Assembly: GCA_902489775.1 (NCBI GenBank)
Contig: CABUBH010000004.1
Coordinates: forward strand, 8,042-72,041
Source of the DNA: an uncultured Collinsella sp.
GTDB taxonomy: Bacteria; Actinomycetota; Coriobacteriia; Coriobacteriales; Coriobacteriaceae
DNA: 64,000 bases
Direction of reading: 5' to 3'
A model generated the notes under the pieces. It was not told where the DNA came from, searched no databases, and worked only from the letters and a program-made list of their open reading frames with translations. The position numbers were made by a program, and so were the translations under genes. Shown here in pieces: positions 47,031 to 55,757 of the stretch. Position 1 is the stretch's first letter. The number at the start of each line of letters is the position of its first letter.

Positions 47031-47753
47031 ATGATCAAGAAGGTCATGGAGGACTACAAGGTCCTGTTGCGGAGCATTCCCGCGGCAACGGTTTCGCTGT
47101 TTTTCGTGAGCGTCATCATGATGAACCTGCTGGCCAACAAAGAGCTCATCAGTCTGCCGTATCTGGCGCTCGACTGTGGCTTTGTGGTGAGCTGGGTTTC
47201 GTTTTTGTGCCAAGACATGATCTGCAAGCGCTTTGGCGCCAAGGCATCCATCAAAATCTCTATCCTCGCGCTGCTGGTTAACCTGGCCGTGAGCCTGTGC
47301 TTTTGGGCATGTTCGCTCACGCCCGGCATGTGGGGCGCCTATTACGACACGGGCATGATCGAGGTCAACACCGCCCTTAACGCCACCATCGGTGGCACCT
47401 GGTACGTGGTGCTGGGCTCTTCGCTGGCAATGCTCGTTTCTGCCGTGGTTAACTCCACGCTCAACCAGTCGCTCGGCCGTATGCTCAAAAAGAATAACTT
47501 TGCGAGCTTCGCCTTCCGTTCCTATGTGTCTACGGGTGTTGGCCAGTTTATCGACAACCTGGTCTTTGCCATTGTGGTGAGCCACACGTTCTTTGGTTGG
47601 ACCTGGGTGCAGGTCCTTATGTGCTCGCTGACCGGCGCTGTCGCCGAGCTGCTGTGCGAGGTCTTCCTGAGCCCCGTGGGCTACAGGGTCGTGCGCGGCT
47701 GGGAGCGCGAGAATGTGGGTTCCGAGTACCTCGAGCGCCACGCAACCGCCTAA
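47031..47753 (+). CDS. VUT/YhhQ-family transporter, probable queuosine precursor importer
   Basis: 240 residues, with AAAGGAG 6 bases before the ATG. Six membrane helices with VUT features: VSVIMMNLLANKELISLPYL, CGFVVSWVSFLCQDMICKRFG, a central STLNQSLGRMLKK and the last-helix motif GVGQFIDNLVFAIVV. YhhQ-type proteins import preQ0/preQ1 for queuosine modification of tRNA. The upstream element supports this role. It is followed 9 bases later by an SDR gene. Confidence 0.85.
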   Translation: MIKKVMEDYKVLLRSIPAATVSLFFVSVIMMNLLANKELISLPYLALDCGFVVSWVSFLCQDMICKRFGAKASIKISILALLVNLAVSLCFWACSLTPGMWGAYYDTGMIEVNTALNATIGGTWYVVLGSSLAMLVSAVVNSTLNQSLGRMLKKNNFASFAFRSYVSTGVGQFIDNLVFAIVVSHTFFGWTWVQVLMCSLTGAVAELLCEVFLSPVGYRVVRGWERENVGSEYLERHATA

Positions 47754-47762
47754 GGAGCAAGT

Positions 47763-48443
47763 ATGCGGGTTTTGATCACGGGCGCTTCGGGCGGTATCGG
47801 AGCCGCGTGCGTGCAGCGCTTTTTGGACGAGGGCCACGAGGTCGTGGGCTTTGATCTGCTGCCGGCGGCGATCGAACACGAGCGCTACCGCCATCTGATC
47901 GTTGATGTCCGCGAGCCGAACACGTTTCCGGAAGATCTGGAGCCCCAGGTGATCGTGAACGTTGCCGGCACACAGGATTCGGCCGACGATATTGCCGCTA
48001 ACCTGACGGGCACCATCAACGTGACCGAGCGGTATGCCTTTGTGGGGGAGGGCCTTGCCGCCAAGCCGGCGCCGGCAATCCAGTCTGTGGTCAACGTGGG
48101 CTCGGCGAGTGGTCACACGGGGTCGGAGTTTCCTGCCTATGCGGCCAGCAAGGGCGGCATTATCGCCTACACCAAGAACCTTGCGAACCGCCTGGCGCCG
48201 CAGGCCATCGCCAACAGCGTGGACCCGGGCGGCGTCATCACGCCGCTCAACCGTTGCGTGATGGAAGACGAGCATCTGTGGGCCCAGATTATGGAGCTCA
48301 CGCCGCTCAAGCGCTGGGCCACGGCGCAAGAAATCGCCGAGTGGATCTACTTTGTGGGCGTGACCAACCGGTTTATGACCGGGCAGAGTCTGCTCATCGA
48401 TGGCGGCGAGGCCGGCCGCACACAATTTATTTGGCCCGAATAG
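47763..48443 (+). CDS. Short-chain dehydrogenase/reductase
   Basis: 226 residues, with AAGGAG before the ATG. Rossmann fold: cofactor motif TGASGGIGAACV, NVAG, catalytic Ser in VNVGSASG and YAASKGG, followed by SVDPGGVITPLN. The Asp ending strand 2 (VVGFDLLPA) suggests NAD(H) preference. Similar enzymes include 3-alpha-hydroxysteroid dehydrogenases of gut actinobacteria, but nothing here proves a steroid substrate. Probably co-transcribed with the transporter. Confidence 0.9.
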   Translation: MRVLITGASGGIGAACVQRFLDEGHEVVGFDLLPAAIEHERYRHLIVDVREPNTFPEDLEPQVIVNVAGTQDSADDIAANLTGTINVTERYAFVGEGLAAKPAPAIQSVVNVGSASGHTGSEFPAYAASKGGIIAYTKNLANRLAPQAIANSVDPGGVITPLNRCVMEDEHLWAQIMELTPLKRWATAQEIAEWIYFVGVTNRFMTGQSLLIDGGEAGRTQFIWPE

Positions 48444-48446
48444 GAA

Positions 48447-48481
48447 ACGCGCCCGATGGAAAGCCGTCGGGCGCGTTTTTG
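48447..48481 (+). terminator. Rho-independent terminator of the SDR gene
   Basis: ACGCGCCCGA (48447-48456) pairs with TCGGGCGCGT (48467-48476) and is followed by TTTT. Confidence 0.9.
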
Positions 48482-48493
48482 ATGTATCGATTT

Positions 48494-49219
48494 TTAGCCG
48501 AGGCAAGTCCAGTTGACGGGGGTCGAGCCGCGCTGTTCGAGTAGTCGATTGGCAGCGGAGAAGGGGCGCGACCCCATAAAAGCGGGGAGTTCTGCCGTGG
48601 CACGGTTGGCCGAAAGCGGCGAGGGGTGTGTGGAGGCCAGGCAGAACTTGTCGGTTGCCTTGCCCGCACCAGTTGCGACGATCTTACCTTCGACCACCTG
48701 CTGGGCAAAGCGACCCCATGCCAAAAAGACTACCGGCTGGGGCAGCTGACAGCAGCGTTCGATAACGTAGTCGGTGAGCGTGCTCCAGCCCAGTTTGGCG
48801 TGCGAGTTGGCGGCATGCTCGCGCACGGTGAGCGTAGTGTTGAGAAGCAGGACGCCCTGTTGTGCCCATGGCGTTAGATCTCCTGTGGCGGGAATGGGGC
48901 AACCCAGATCGGCGTTGAGTTCCTTGTAGATGTTGCGCAGACTCGGCGGCAACTTGGTTTGCGTCGCGGGGACCGAGAACGACAGCCCCATGGCTTGGTT
49001 GGGTCCGTGATAGGGGTCTTGACCCAAGATGACAACCTTGACCTGGTCGGCCGGCGTGTAGGCGAGGGCATTGAGGATGTCGTCTTGTGCCGGGTAGATG
49101 GTTTGCTCAGCACGCAAAAGGGCGATGCGCTCGAGCAGCTGGTTCGTAGTGTCACGTACCGGCTGCGGCGCATCGCCCAACCAAGTTGCTATGTTGCGGT
49201 CGCGGGTCGCGGCGTCCAT
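48494..49219 (-). CDS. ung: Uracil-DNA glycosylase, family 1
   Basis: 241 residues, with AAAGGAG before the ATG. Removes uracil from DNA in base-excision repair. Catalytic motif VVILGQDPYHGPNQAMGLSF with the water-activating Asp, LLLNTTLTVRE, and the DNA-intercalation loop STHPSPLSA. Length is about 15 residues above E. coli Ung. Convergent with the SDR gene. Confidence 0.96.
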   Translation of the reverse strand: MDAATRDRNIATWLGDAPQPVRDTTNQLLERIALLRAEQTIYPAQDDILNALAYTPADQVKVVILGQDPYHGPNQAMGLSFSVPATQTKLPPSLRNIYKELNADLGCPIPATGDLTPWAQQGVLLLNTTLTVREHAANSHAKLGWSTLTDYVIERCCQLPQPVVFLAWGRFAQQVVEGKIVATGAGKATDKFCLASTHPSPLSANRATAELPAFMGSRPFSAANRLLEQRGSTPVNWTCLG

Positions 49220-49307
49220 GGGGCTCCTTTACGTCAGATGCTCTGCTGGCATCTATTGTAAAGGCGCACCGGTTGCCTTTATGCCACGGCTGTATGAAGA
49301 GTGGGGT

Positions 49308-50210
49308 CTACGAGACGTGCTCGGGCGCTCCTGCCATGCGAGCCTGTTCATGTGCGCGGAGGCGCGGAAGCTCGACGGTTGCCACCATGACGCCGGTGAG
49401 GATGAGGGCGGCGCCAAAGAAGGCGATGGGGCTCAGAACCTCGCCGACCAGGAAGAACGAGAAGACAGCGGAGCAGACCGGCTCAAGCGAGAAGGCGAAG
49501 CCGGTGGTCTCGGCGGGCACGTGGGGCTGCACGAGCGTCTGGGTGATAAAGCCGTAGGCAGAGCAGATGAGTGCGAGCGCGACGACGACCACGATTTCGC
49601 CCGGCGTGCTGGGAAGCGTGAAGCCGCCAAAGGTGAATGCCGCGACGCCCGAGAACAAACCGCCAAAGCCTAGCTGCCAAACGCCCAGAGCCAGCGGATC
49701 GACTTCTTCGACAAAGCGCTTGGCCACGATAATGTGGCTGGCATAGATAAAGGCCGAGAGCAGCATGATGATCGCGCCGGGATTCAGGCTGGTAAAGTCG
49801 GCGCCCGAGAGCAGCAGCATGCCACAGGTGACGATAGCCGTGCCGATGAGCACCTTGCGCTCGGGGGCGCGACGCAGCAGAGCTGCGTTGGCAAACGGCA
49901 CGATCACGACCGTCAGGCTCTGCAAAAAGCCGGCGTTGGAGGCAGAGGTGAGGCTGGAGCCCAGGCACATGCAGGTGAGCTCGGTTGCCATAATGGCGCC
50001 GATGATGGCGGCGCGGACCATAAGGTCGCGGTTGATGCGCAACGCGTGCTTGTGGAAGAGCAGCAGGCAGACCACAAAGGCGATGATGCAGCGTAGCGCG
50101 ACGATACTCGTGGCGTTCATGCTGTCCATGCCGATCTTCATGAGGGGGTACGAAAAGCCCCATGCGATGGGAACGGAAAATGAGAGCGCGATTGCTTTTT
50201 TGCGGTCCAT
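49308..50210 (-). CDS. DMT-family (EamA) transporter controlled by a divergent LysR
   Basis: 300 residues, with AAAAGGAG before the ATG. Ten helices in two EamA repeats (SVPIAWGFSYPLMKIGMDS, NATSIVALRCIIAFVVCLLL; second half LGVWQLGFGGLFSGVAAFTF). A Pro-flanked loop VQPHVPAETTGFAFSLEPVC matches the RhaT/EamA consensus near the eighth helix. Probable metabolite exporter. It is divergent from a LysR gene across 158 bp, the classical layout of a regulator and its target. Confidence 0.9.
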   Translation of the reverse strand: MDRKKAIALSFSVPIAWGFSYPLMKIGMDSMNATSIVALRCIIAFVVCLLLFHKHALRINRDLMVRAAIIGAIMATELTCMCLGSSLTSASNAGFLQSLTVVIVPFANAALLRRAPERKVLIGTAIVTCGMLLLSGADFTSLNPGAIIMLLSAFIYASHIIVAKRFVEEVDPLALGVWQLGFGGLFSGVAAFTFGGFTLPSTPGEIVVVVALALICSAYGFITQTLVQPHVPAETTGFAFSLEPVCSAVFSFFLVGEVLSPIAFFGAALILTGVMVATVELPRLRAHEQARMAGAPEHVS

Positions 50211-50368
50211 GGGGCTCCTTTTGTTACAGAACGGTTTCGTAAAAAGGATTCTGCTCCCAGATGTGGATGTAGTAAAGCGAATGTATCTTCAGTATGATTA
50301 AGAAACGCTAACGTAGTCAGAAAAAGCTCTGGCAAAACGTTTTACGGCTGCATTGATGTGGAGGCACG

Positions 50369-51235
50369 ATGGCATCGCGGTATCAGATTGTTTGTATGGT
50401 GGTCGACTGCGGCAGCCTGAAACGCGCGGCCGATGAGCTGGGCTATACGCAAAATGCGGTGAGCCAGGCCGTCAAGGCACTCGAGCGCGAGCTGGGCACT
50501 ACGATTATCGAGCGCGGCAAGCAGGGCGTGTCGCTTACGCGCGACGGTAAACAATATCTGCCGTACCTGCGCCAGATTGTGACTGCCGAGGCTGAGCTCG
50601 AGGGCAAGCGCCAGGAGCTGCTGGGGCTTTCGTCGACTGATATTCGCATCGCGACGTTTACCAACGTGAGTCGAACCGTGCTGCCGCGCGTGATCCGCGA
50701 CTTTGGAGCCCTGCACCCGGGCGTACGCTTTACCCTCAAGCAGGGCGATTACACGCGCAACGCCCAGTGGGTGCACGATGGCGTGGTTGATTTTTGCTTT
50801 ACGGCACGTGGGTTTACCGCTGGGCTCGAGAAGCGCGTGGTCTATCACGACGAGCTGGTGGCGCTGTTGCCTGTCGCGCATCCGCTGACGGCAAAGGAAA
50901 AGGTGACACTCGCCGACCTGGCGTCCGAGCCGTTTGTGCTGCTGGATGAGGGCGAACAGAGCCTGGTGCTCGATGCGTTTGCGGCGCATGGGCTGTCGCC
51001 GCACGTGACGAGCGAGGTCACCGACGACTACACCATCATGGCGATGGTGGAGGAGGGCCTAGGCGTGAGCATGCTCTACCGTCGTACCGTTGAGGGCATG
51101 CGGGCCGATATTCGCGTACGTCCCATCGTGCATGCCCCCTCGCGTGACGTGGTGGCCGCCTGGCGCAGCTGGGACACCATGCCCATCGCCACGAGGCGCT
51201 TTATCGACTATATGAGCTCGCATATTGTCAATTAA
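50369..51235 (+). CDS. LysR-family transcriptional regulator
   Basis: 288 residues, with GGAGG before the ATG. N-terminal helix-turn-helix (IVCMVVDCGSLKRAADELGY, TQNAVSQAVKALERELGTTI), then a type-2 periplasmic-fold effector domain (IRIATFTNVSRTVLPRVIRD to the C-terminus). It is divergent from the DMT transporter, which it probably activates with a small-molecule co-inducer that cannot be named from sequence. Confidence 0.93.
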   Translation: MASRYQIVCMVVDCGSLKRAADELGYTQNAVSQAVKALERELGTTIIERGKQGVSLTRDGKQYLPYLRQIVTAEAELEGKRQELLGLSSTDIRIATFTNVSRTVLPRVIRDFGALHPGVRFTLKQGDYTRNAQWVHDGVVDFCFTARGFTAGLEKRVVYHDELVALLPVAHPLTAKEKVTLADLASEPFVLLDEGEQSLVLDAFAAHGLSPHVTSEVTDDYTIMAMVEEGLGVSMLYRRTVEGMRADIRVRPIVHAPSRDVVAAWRSWDTMPIATRRFIDYMSSHIVN

Positions 51236-51262
51236 TGACTGGCGTGGCGTTGAGCGCGGTGT

Positions 51263-52645
51263 TTAGCGGGCTGTCGCTTTGGCTTGGGTGGCGCGATAGG
51301 TGCGTGCCGGGTGGCAAAGTAGTACCGCCACGACCATAAAGAACGCCGTGGTGCCCAGGCTGATGGGGTAGACCATCATGATGTTCGCAAAGGTGCGGAA
51401 GTGCGGGAACACGCAGAACACCCAATAGAAGCGGATGCCGCAGACACAGATCATGGTGATGAGGGCGGGCATGAGCGAGATACCAAAGCCGCGCAGGTAG
51501 CCGGACATGTTTTCGTAGAACATGCTAAAGGCGTACGCCGGGAAAATCGAGCACACGCGGATATAGCCGATCGAGACGATGTTGGGATCGCTGTTGAACA
51601 GCGATAGGATTTCGCGCCCGAGGCCGACAATAACGATAATCGTGGTGAGGGCAACGATACCGCCTTCGACCAGGCAGACCTTGAGCGTCTTGGTGCAGCG
51701 GTCGATCTGGCGGGCACCGTGGTTTTGTCCCACAAAGGTGGTGCAGGCCTGGCTAAAGCTGTTGAGCAGGTTGTAGCACACGTACTCTAGGCTCATGGCG
51801 GCGCTCGATGCCGCCATGACCTCGGTACCCAAGCTGTTGATGGCGGACTGGATGATGATGTTGGCGACGGCAAAGACGGCGCTTTGGATGCCGGCGGGCA
51901 GGCCGATCTTGACGATGCGCTTGAGGGCGACGGGGTCGATAGCCAGGTCGCGTGGGGTGACGCGGACGACGGAGTCGGTCTTGAGCAGGCGGATAAAGAG
52001 TGTAGCGGCGCTGACGGTGTAGGCGATGGCGGTGGCGATGGCGACGCCCGCGACGCCCCAGTGGAGTATGGGGACAAAGATGAGGTCCAGGCCAATGTTG
52101 AGGACGGTGGACACGGCGAGCGCTTGGAGCGGCATGCGGGTGATACCGACGGAGCGGAAGATGGCGGCTTCGAAGTTGTAGAGCAAGATGGAGGGCATGC
52201 TCAGCAAAAAGACGCGCAGGTAGAGCGATGCGAGCGGCATGGTCTCGGCAGGGACGTTGAGCGCGGCGAGCATGGGCTCGGCAAAGATTTCGCCCAGTGC
52301 GATGACGACAAAGCCCACGAGTGCCATGAGGATCGAGGTGTGAACGGCGCGCTTGACCATGTTCTGATCGTTGCGGCCGATAGCGTTGGCGATGACCACG
52401 TTGGAGCCAAGTGACATGCCAATAAACAGGTTGAGCATAAGACTGGTAAGCGGAACATTGGAGCCGACCGCCGCCATGGCGAGGGTTCCCTGGTCGCCCG
52501 AGAAGTTACCGATAATGACCGTGGCGATGAGGTTCGACAGCTGCTCCAAGATGCTCGTGGCGGCCACGGGGAAGGCGAACAGGGGAATATTTCGCCACAG
52601 CGAGCCGGTGGTCATGTCAATGTGCTTAGATACGGTATCAGCCAT
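51263..52645 (-). CDS. MATE-family efflux transporter
   Basis: 460 residues, with twelve predicted helices in two homologous halves: residues about 15-220 (NIPLFAFPVAATSILEQLSN, MSLGSNVVIANAIGRNDQNM) and about 250-450 (GLPAGIQSAVFAVANIIIQS, ACTTFVGQNHGARQIDRCTK). The pattern G-x-x-x-A-NAIG-x-x-D and its second-half copy are diagnostic. Proton- or sodium-coupled drug or metabolite exporter. Confidence 0.92.
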   Translation of the reverse strand: MADTVSKHIDMTTGSLWRNIPLFAFPVAATSILEQLSNLIATVIIGNFSGDQGTLAMAAVGSNVPLTSLMLNLFIGMSLGSNVVIANAIGRNDQNMVKRAVHTSILMALVGFVVIALGEIFAEPMLAALNVPAETMPLASLYLRVFLLSMPSILLYNFEAAIFRSVGITRMPLQALAVSTVLNIGLDLIFVPILHWGVAGVAIATAIAYTVSAATLFIRLLKTDSVVRVTPRDLAIDPVALKRIVKIGLPAGIQSAVFAVANIIIQSAINSLGTEVMAASSAAMSLEYVCYNLLNSFSQACTTFVGQNHGARQIDRCTKTLKVCLVEGGIVALTTIIVIVGLGREILSLFNSDPNIVSIGYIRVCSIFPAYAFSMFYENMSGYLRGFGISLMPALITMICVCGIRFYWVFCVFPHFRTFANIMMVYPISLGTTAFFMVVAVLLCHPARTYRATQAKATAR

Positions 52646-52756
52646 ACGCTCTCAATCTCTAACATGCTCTTTCGTGCTTATTTGCGCAGACGATGATACT
52701 CCTAATGCAATCAGCCGGTACTTGGGGGGAACGTTTCTTTTCTGTCAGCACATAGA

Positions 52757-52814
52757 CTAGTCATTGGGGACGTTCTTGAATGACTAGTCGTTTAAGAACG
52801 TCCCCAATGACTAG
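52757..52814. repeat. REP-like palindrome, GGGGACGTTCTT family, 21-bp arms
   Basis: Perfect 21-bp arms at 52757-52777 and 52794-52814 sharing the GGGGACGTTCTT core with the element at 28757. The loop itself contains another copy of TGACTAGTC. It ends 57 bases before the rlmA-like gene. Confidence 0.92.
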
Positions 52815-52870
52815 GTGGGGGAGGCGTGAGACAATGGTGGGCGCTGTGTTGTCCGCGCTAAGGAGTTGCC

Positions 52871-53683
52871 ATGTTGTTGTGTCCCGTTTGCCATGAGCCG
52901 TTGGTGGACGACGAGCGTGGGGCTGTATGTGCAGGTGGGCATCGATTCGATCGTGCGCGCGAGGGCTATCTGTACCTGTTGCGCTCGTCTAAGAGCGGTG
53001 ACTCTATGGGCGATCCCAAGTCGCAGGCCCGTAGCCGTCGTGACTTCCTCAATCGCGACTACTATGCACCGTTGCGCGATGCGATGGTCGAGCTCGTACG
53101 CGAACGAGCGGCTGAGCGCGGGGCGTCCACGGACAAGCCGCTGACTTTGCTCGACATCTGCTGCGGCGAGGGTTACTACACGAGCGCCATGGGCTCGGTG
53201 CCGAACGTTGATGCCTACGGGTTTGACCTGGGCAAGGAAATGGTGCGTTTGGCTGCCAAGCGTGGCGGCGCGACCTACTTCGTTGCCAACATGAAGGACG
53301 TTCCCGTGGCGGATGGCGCCTTCGATATGGTGACAGAGCTCTTTGCTCCCTTTAACGAGCGCGAGTTCGCCCGCGTGCTGGCGGCCGAGGGCTCGCTCTA
53401 CACCGTGATTCCAGGTGCCCGCCATCTGTTTGGGCTCAAGGAAGTGCTCTACGACACGCCGTACCTTAACGACGAAAAGCTGCCGAAGACGACCGAGCTA
53501 AAACTGGTCGGCACGCAGCGGGTATCCGCGAACATTACGCTCCAGACGCAGGCCGACATCGAGGCCGTGTTCCAGATGACGCCCTACTACTACCGCACGC
53601 GACCAGTAGACAAAGAGCGCCTGGCAAACTTGGACTCGCTCCAAACGGATATCGACTTCATCATCGCCGAGTACCGCCACTAA
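52871..53683 (+). CDS. 23S rRNA (guanine-N1)-methyltransferase, RlmA type
   Basis: 270 residues, with AAGGAG before the ATG. N-terminal zinc site with Cys4, Cys7, Cys20 and His24 (LLCPVCHEPL, VCAGGHRFD), the RlmA hallmark, then FLNRDYYAPLRDAM. The SAM-binding Rossmann domain has LLDICCGEGYYTSAM and ELFAPFNEREFARVL. RlmA enzymes methylate G745 or G748 in helix 35 of 23S rRNA; the G748 type gives tylosin resistance. Which one applies here cannot be told. Confidence 0.9.
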   Translation: MLLCPVCHEPLVDDERGAVCAGGHRFDRAREGYLYLLRSSKSGDSMGDPKSQARSRRDFLNRDYYAPLRDAMVELVRERAAERGASTDKPLTLLDICCGEGYYTSAMGSVPNVDAYGFDLGKEMVRLAAKRGGATYFVANMKDVPVADGAFDMVTELFAPFNEREFARVLAAEGSLYTVIPGARHLFGLKEVLYDTPYLNDEKLPKTTELKLVGTQRVSANITLQTQADIEAVFQMTPYYYRTRPVDKERLANLDSLQTDIDFIIAEYRH

Positions 53684-53716
53684 CCTACCAAAAAGGGACA
53701 GGTTTATTTTGGCAGG
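53684..53716. repeat. REP-like palindrome, AAAAAGGGACAGG variant
   Basis: CCTACCAAAA pairs with TTTTGGCAGG (9 of 10), with GGGACAGG in the loop, directly after the rlmA-like stop codon. A weaker relative of the GGGAC family. Confidence 0.55.
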
Positions 53717-53735
53717 TTTTATCTGGTTAAACGCA

Positions 53736-53769
53736 AAGGGCCGACCGCGTTGCTACGCGATCGGCCCTT
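53736..53769. terminator. Terminator between convergent genes
   Basis: AAGGGCCGACCGCGT pairs with ACGCGATCGGCCCTT (14 of 15) around TGCT, then CTTGTTG. It probably serves the rlmA-like gene and the convergent membrane-protein gene. Confidence 0.8.
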
Positions 53770-53806
53770 CTTGTTGCTCGTTGTAAGGAATATGGGAGAC
53801 GGGTGC

Positions 53807-54208
53807 CTACAGGCGATCCTTGTTCTCGGCCTTGACGTCGTGTGCCTGCTGAACAAAGAACAGGTCGTACACCACGATGACAAAGGCACCATAGTTGATG
53901 GCGTCGCCGCCGAACGCGGGGAGCGTGAGCACGGCCTGCGCAATCGTGGCGACCGCGGCGATGATGCCGAGCTTAAATGCGCCACCCACCTGCGAAGGCT
54001 TGTTGGCGCCCTTGATGCCCGCAACGCCCGCGGCGAGGTCGATGAGGCCCTTGGCGATAATCACGACCGCGGCGAGCATGGCGTTCGGTCCGTAGGTGGA
54101 CTCGAGCTTGCCGGTCGCGATGCCGGCGATTCCGATGACGAGGCTGGCGATGCCCAGAACAAAATAGATGAGGGCAAGGATTTTGAGTGTCTTGCGCGCG
54201 GCGCTCAT
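53807..54208 (-). CDS. Small four-helix membrane protein of unknown function
   Basis: 133 residues from ATG 54208 (AAAGGA upstream). Four hydrophobic helices separated by short loops: ILALIYFVLGIASLVIGIAG, MLAAVVIIAKGLIDLAAGVA, AFKLGIIAAVATIAQAVLTL and YGAFVIVVYDLFFVQQAHDV. Gly/Ala-rich packing faces are present. I recognise no family. The charged tail ends KAENKDRL. Monocistronic. Confidence 0.75.
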   Translation of the reverse strand: MSAARKTLKILALIYFVLGIASLVIGIAGIATGKLESTYGPNAMLAAVVIIAKGLIDLAAGVAGIKGANKPSQVGGAFKLGIIAAVATIAQAVLTLPAFGGDAINYGAFVIVVYDLFFVQQAHDVKAENKDRL

Positions 54209-54439
54209 AGGTAGTCCTTTCGATGCGGGCGCTGCCAGTCTGGCGCGTCCCATATGCTGCACATAACGTGAAGCACATTGTAGTTCAACGTGACGGCGTG
54301 TGTGTCAGAAAGCGCTTCTCGTCTGTGCAGGGCAATCTTTCAAAAAGGAAAGCCAGCTGTAAGGCAAATCGATGGCAGTTCATGTGCGGCGCTGCGATGA
54401 TGGGGCCATGGTAAGAGCTGGTCTCAAGGAGGAGCCATA

Positions 54440-54580
54440 ATGTACGGAACAGGTCAAGTGCGTGAGCCGCGGTCGTTGGGAAGGCGCATGGGTGATTCTG
54501 TGATCGCTGCCGTGTGCACGGGATTGATGGCGGTGCTTTGCATTGGGATGCTGTGGACTATGTCGCATGTGGGACAATAA
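54440..54580 (+). CDS. 46-residue small membrane protein
   Basis: Strong ribosome site AAGGAGGAG just before ATG 54440. Product: an Arg-rich N-terminus (MYGTGQVREPRSLGRRMGD), one hydrophobic helix (VIAAVCTGLMAVLCIGMLW) and a short end TMSHVGQ. Too short for most gene callers. It lies 63 bases before the rsmJ-like gene. The strong SD and helix make it credible, but no homologue is known to me. Confidence 0.55.
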   Translation: MYGTGQVREPRSLGRRMGDSVIAAVCTGLMAVLCIGMLWTMSHVGQ

Positions 54581-54643
54581 CGGACGGTTGGGTGCCGACA
54601 TGAATGGCGCCCATGTATTCGTTTTGTTTGCTAAGGAGTGCCC

Positions 54644-55360
54644 ATGGGCGTCGTCGATCCCTTTTCTGTTGCTCGGGCGGCTGGGCTCGAGTTAACCAGG
54701 ACGCCCGAGGGCCTCGCGCTCACCGATGGCACGATGGAGCTGCGAGCCGATTTTGCCCGCATGCTTCCACGACTCAAGCAGGGCCGCCTGCAACAGGAGC
54801 TGCTGGTGAAGGCCGCACGCGCGAAAGGCGTCGAACAGCCGTGGGCAATCGATGCCACGGCAGGTTTTGGCGAGGATTCGCTGCTGCTTGCTGCCGCGGG
54901 CTTTACGGTCGATTTGTATGAGCAGGACTGTGTAATCGCGGCGCTGCTGCAGGATGCCTTGGACCGTGCGGCGGACGATCCGGCGCTTGCGGATGCCGTG
55001 GCGCGCATGCGCCTGCATGCGGGCGAGGACAGCATCGCCGGTCTTCGCCATGCGGCTGAGCTGGTCGAGCAGGGCGAGCTCGTCGCGCCCGATGTGGTAT
55101 ATCTAGACCCCATGTTCCCCGAGCGCACCAAGAGCGCGGCGGTCAAAAAGAAGTTTCAACTGCTGCATCATTTGGAGCAGCCGTGCGCCGATGAGGAGAC
55201 GCTGGTCGAGGCGGCGCTCGCGGTGCGTCCGCGCAAGGTCGTTATCAAGCGGCCGGTGAAGGGGCCACTGCTTGCCGGCGTTAAGCCGAGCTATCAACTT
55301 GCGGGCAAGGCCGTTCGTTACGATGTTTTGGTGCCGCCACGTCCGTCGTTTGCCGAATAG
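54644..55360 (+). CDS. RsmJ-like 16S rRNA methyltransferase
   Basis: 238 residues from ATG 54644 with AAGGAG 7 bases upstream. RsmJ features: LPRLKQGRLQQELLVKAARA, SAM motif IDATAGFGEDSLLLAAAGF, acidic LYEQDCVIAALLQDAL, catalytic VVYLDPMFPERTKSA (a DPMFP motif) and KVVIKRPVKGPLLAG. RsmJ makes m2G1516 in E. coli 16S rRNA; members in actinobacteria are less studied. Confidence 0.88.
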   Translation: MGVVDPFSVARAAGLELTRTPEGLALTDGTMELRADFARMLPRLKQGRLQQELLVKAARAKGVEQPWAIDATAGFGEDSLLLAAAGFTVDLYEQDCVIAALLQDALDRAADDPALADAVARMRLHAGEDSIAGLRHAAELVEQGELVAPDVVYLDPMFPERTKSAAVKKKFQLLHHLEQPCADEETLVEAALAVRPRKVVIKRPVKGPLLAGVKPSYQLAGKAVRYDVLVPPRPSFAE

Positions 55361-55386
55361 CGCTCAACGCGCGGGTGCAGCGCGAC

Positions 55387-55704
55387 CTATTTCCAAGGGT
55401 GCGACGTCAAATGCCAGCCGCCGCAGTATTCGCATTTGTAGCAGGCCAAACCACGTCGCCCGCGGTTTTCGCAGTCGGCCATAACTGCCTCGGCCTCGGC
55501 GCGTGTGTCGTAACGGTTCTTGCGCTCGCACGACTTGTAGCGCCAGGCCTCATCGCGCTCGGCGTCCAGGGTGTTTCGCCGCTCGTCCTCGCGCGCAAAC
55601 AGGTCGCTCATATCGCCGCCGGTGGCAGCGCCCAAAAACTCGCTTTTGGCCTTTGACCAAGCGGCTCGCTTTTTGCTTCCCAACTGCTTAGCGCCTCTCT
55701 CCAA
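55387..55704 (-). CDS. Hypothetical protein with C-terminal zinc-finger-like motif
   Basis: 105 residues. Basic N-terminus (KQLGSKKRAAWSKAKSEF), a charged middle, and the C-terminus CYKCEYCGGWHLTS with preceding Cys residues (KSCERKNRYDT, MADCENRGRRG). The CxxC...CxxWH pattern is a small zinc finger of unknown role. Its end is 26 bases from the rsmJ-like stop (convergent). Confidence 0.7.
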   Translation of the reverse strand: MERGAKQLGSKKRAAWSKAKSEFLGAATGGDMSDLFAREDERRNTLDAERDEAWRYKSCERKNRYDTRAEAEAVMADCENRGRRGLACYKCEYCGGWHLTSHPWK

Positions 55705-55708
55705 ACGC

Positions 55709-55738
55709 TGGTATCATTGCTCAACCAAAGTGATACCA
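55709..55738. promoter_or_regulatory. Inverted repeat in a divergent promoter region
   Basis: TGGTATCA (55709-55716) and TGATACCA (55731-55738), perfect 8-bp arms with 14 bases between, centred between the zinc-finger-like gene and the divergent GNAT gene. A possible shared operator. Confidence 0.4.
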
Positions 55739-55757
55739 ATAAACGTGAGGTCGCCGC

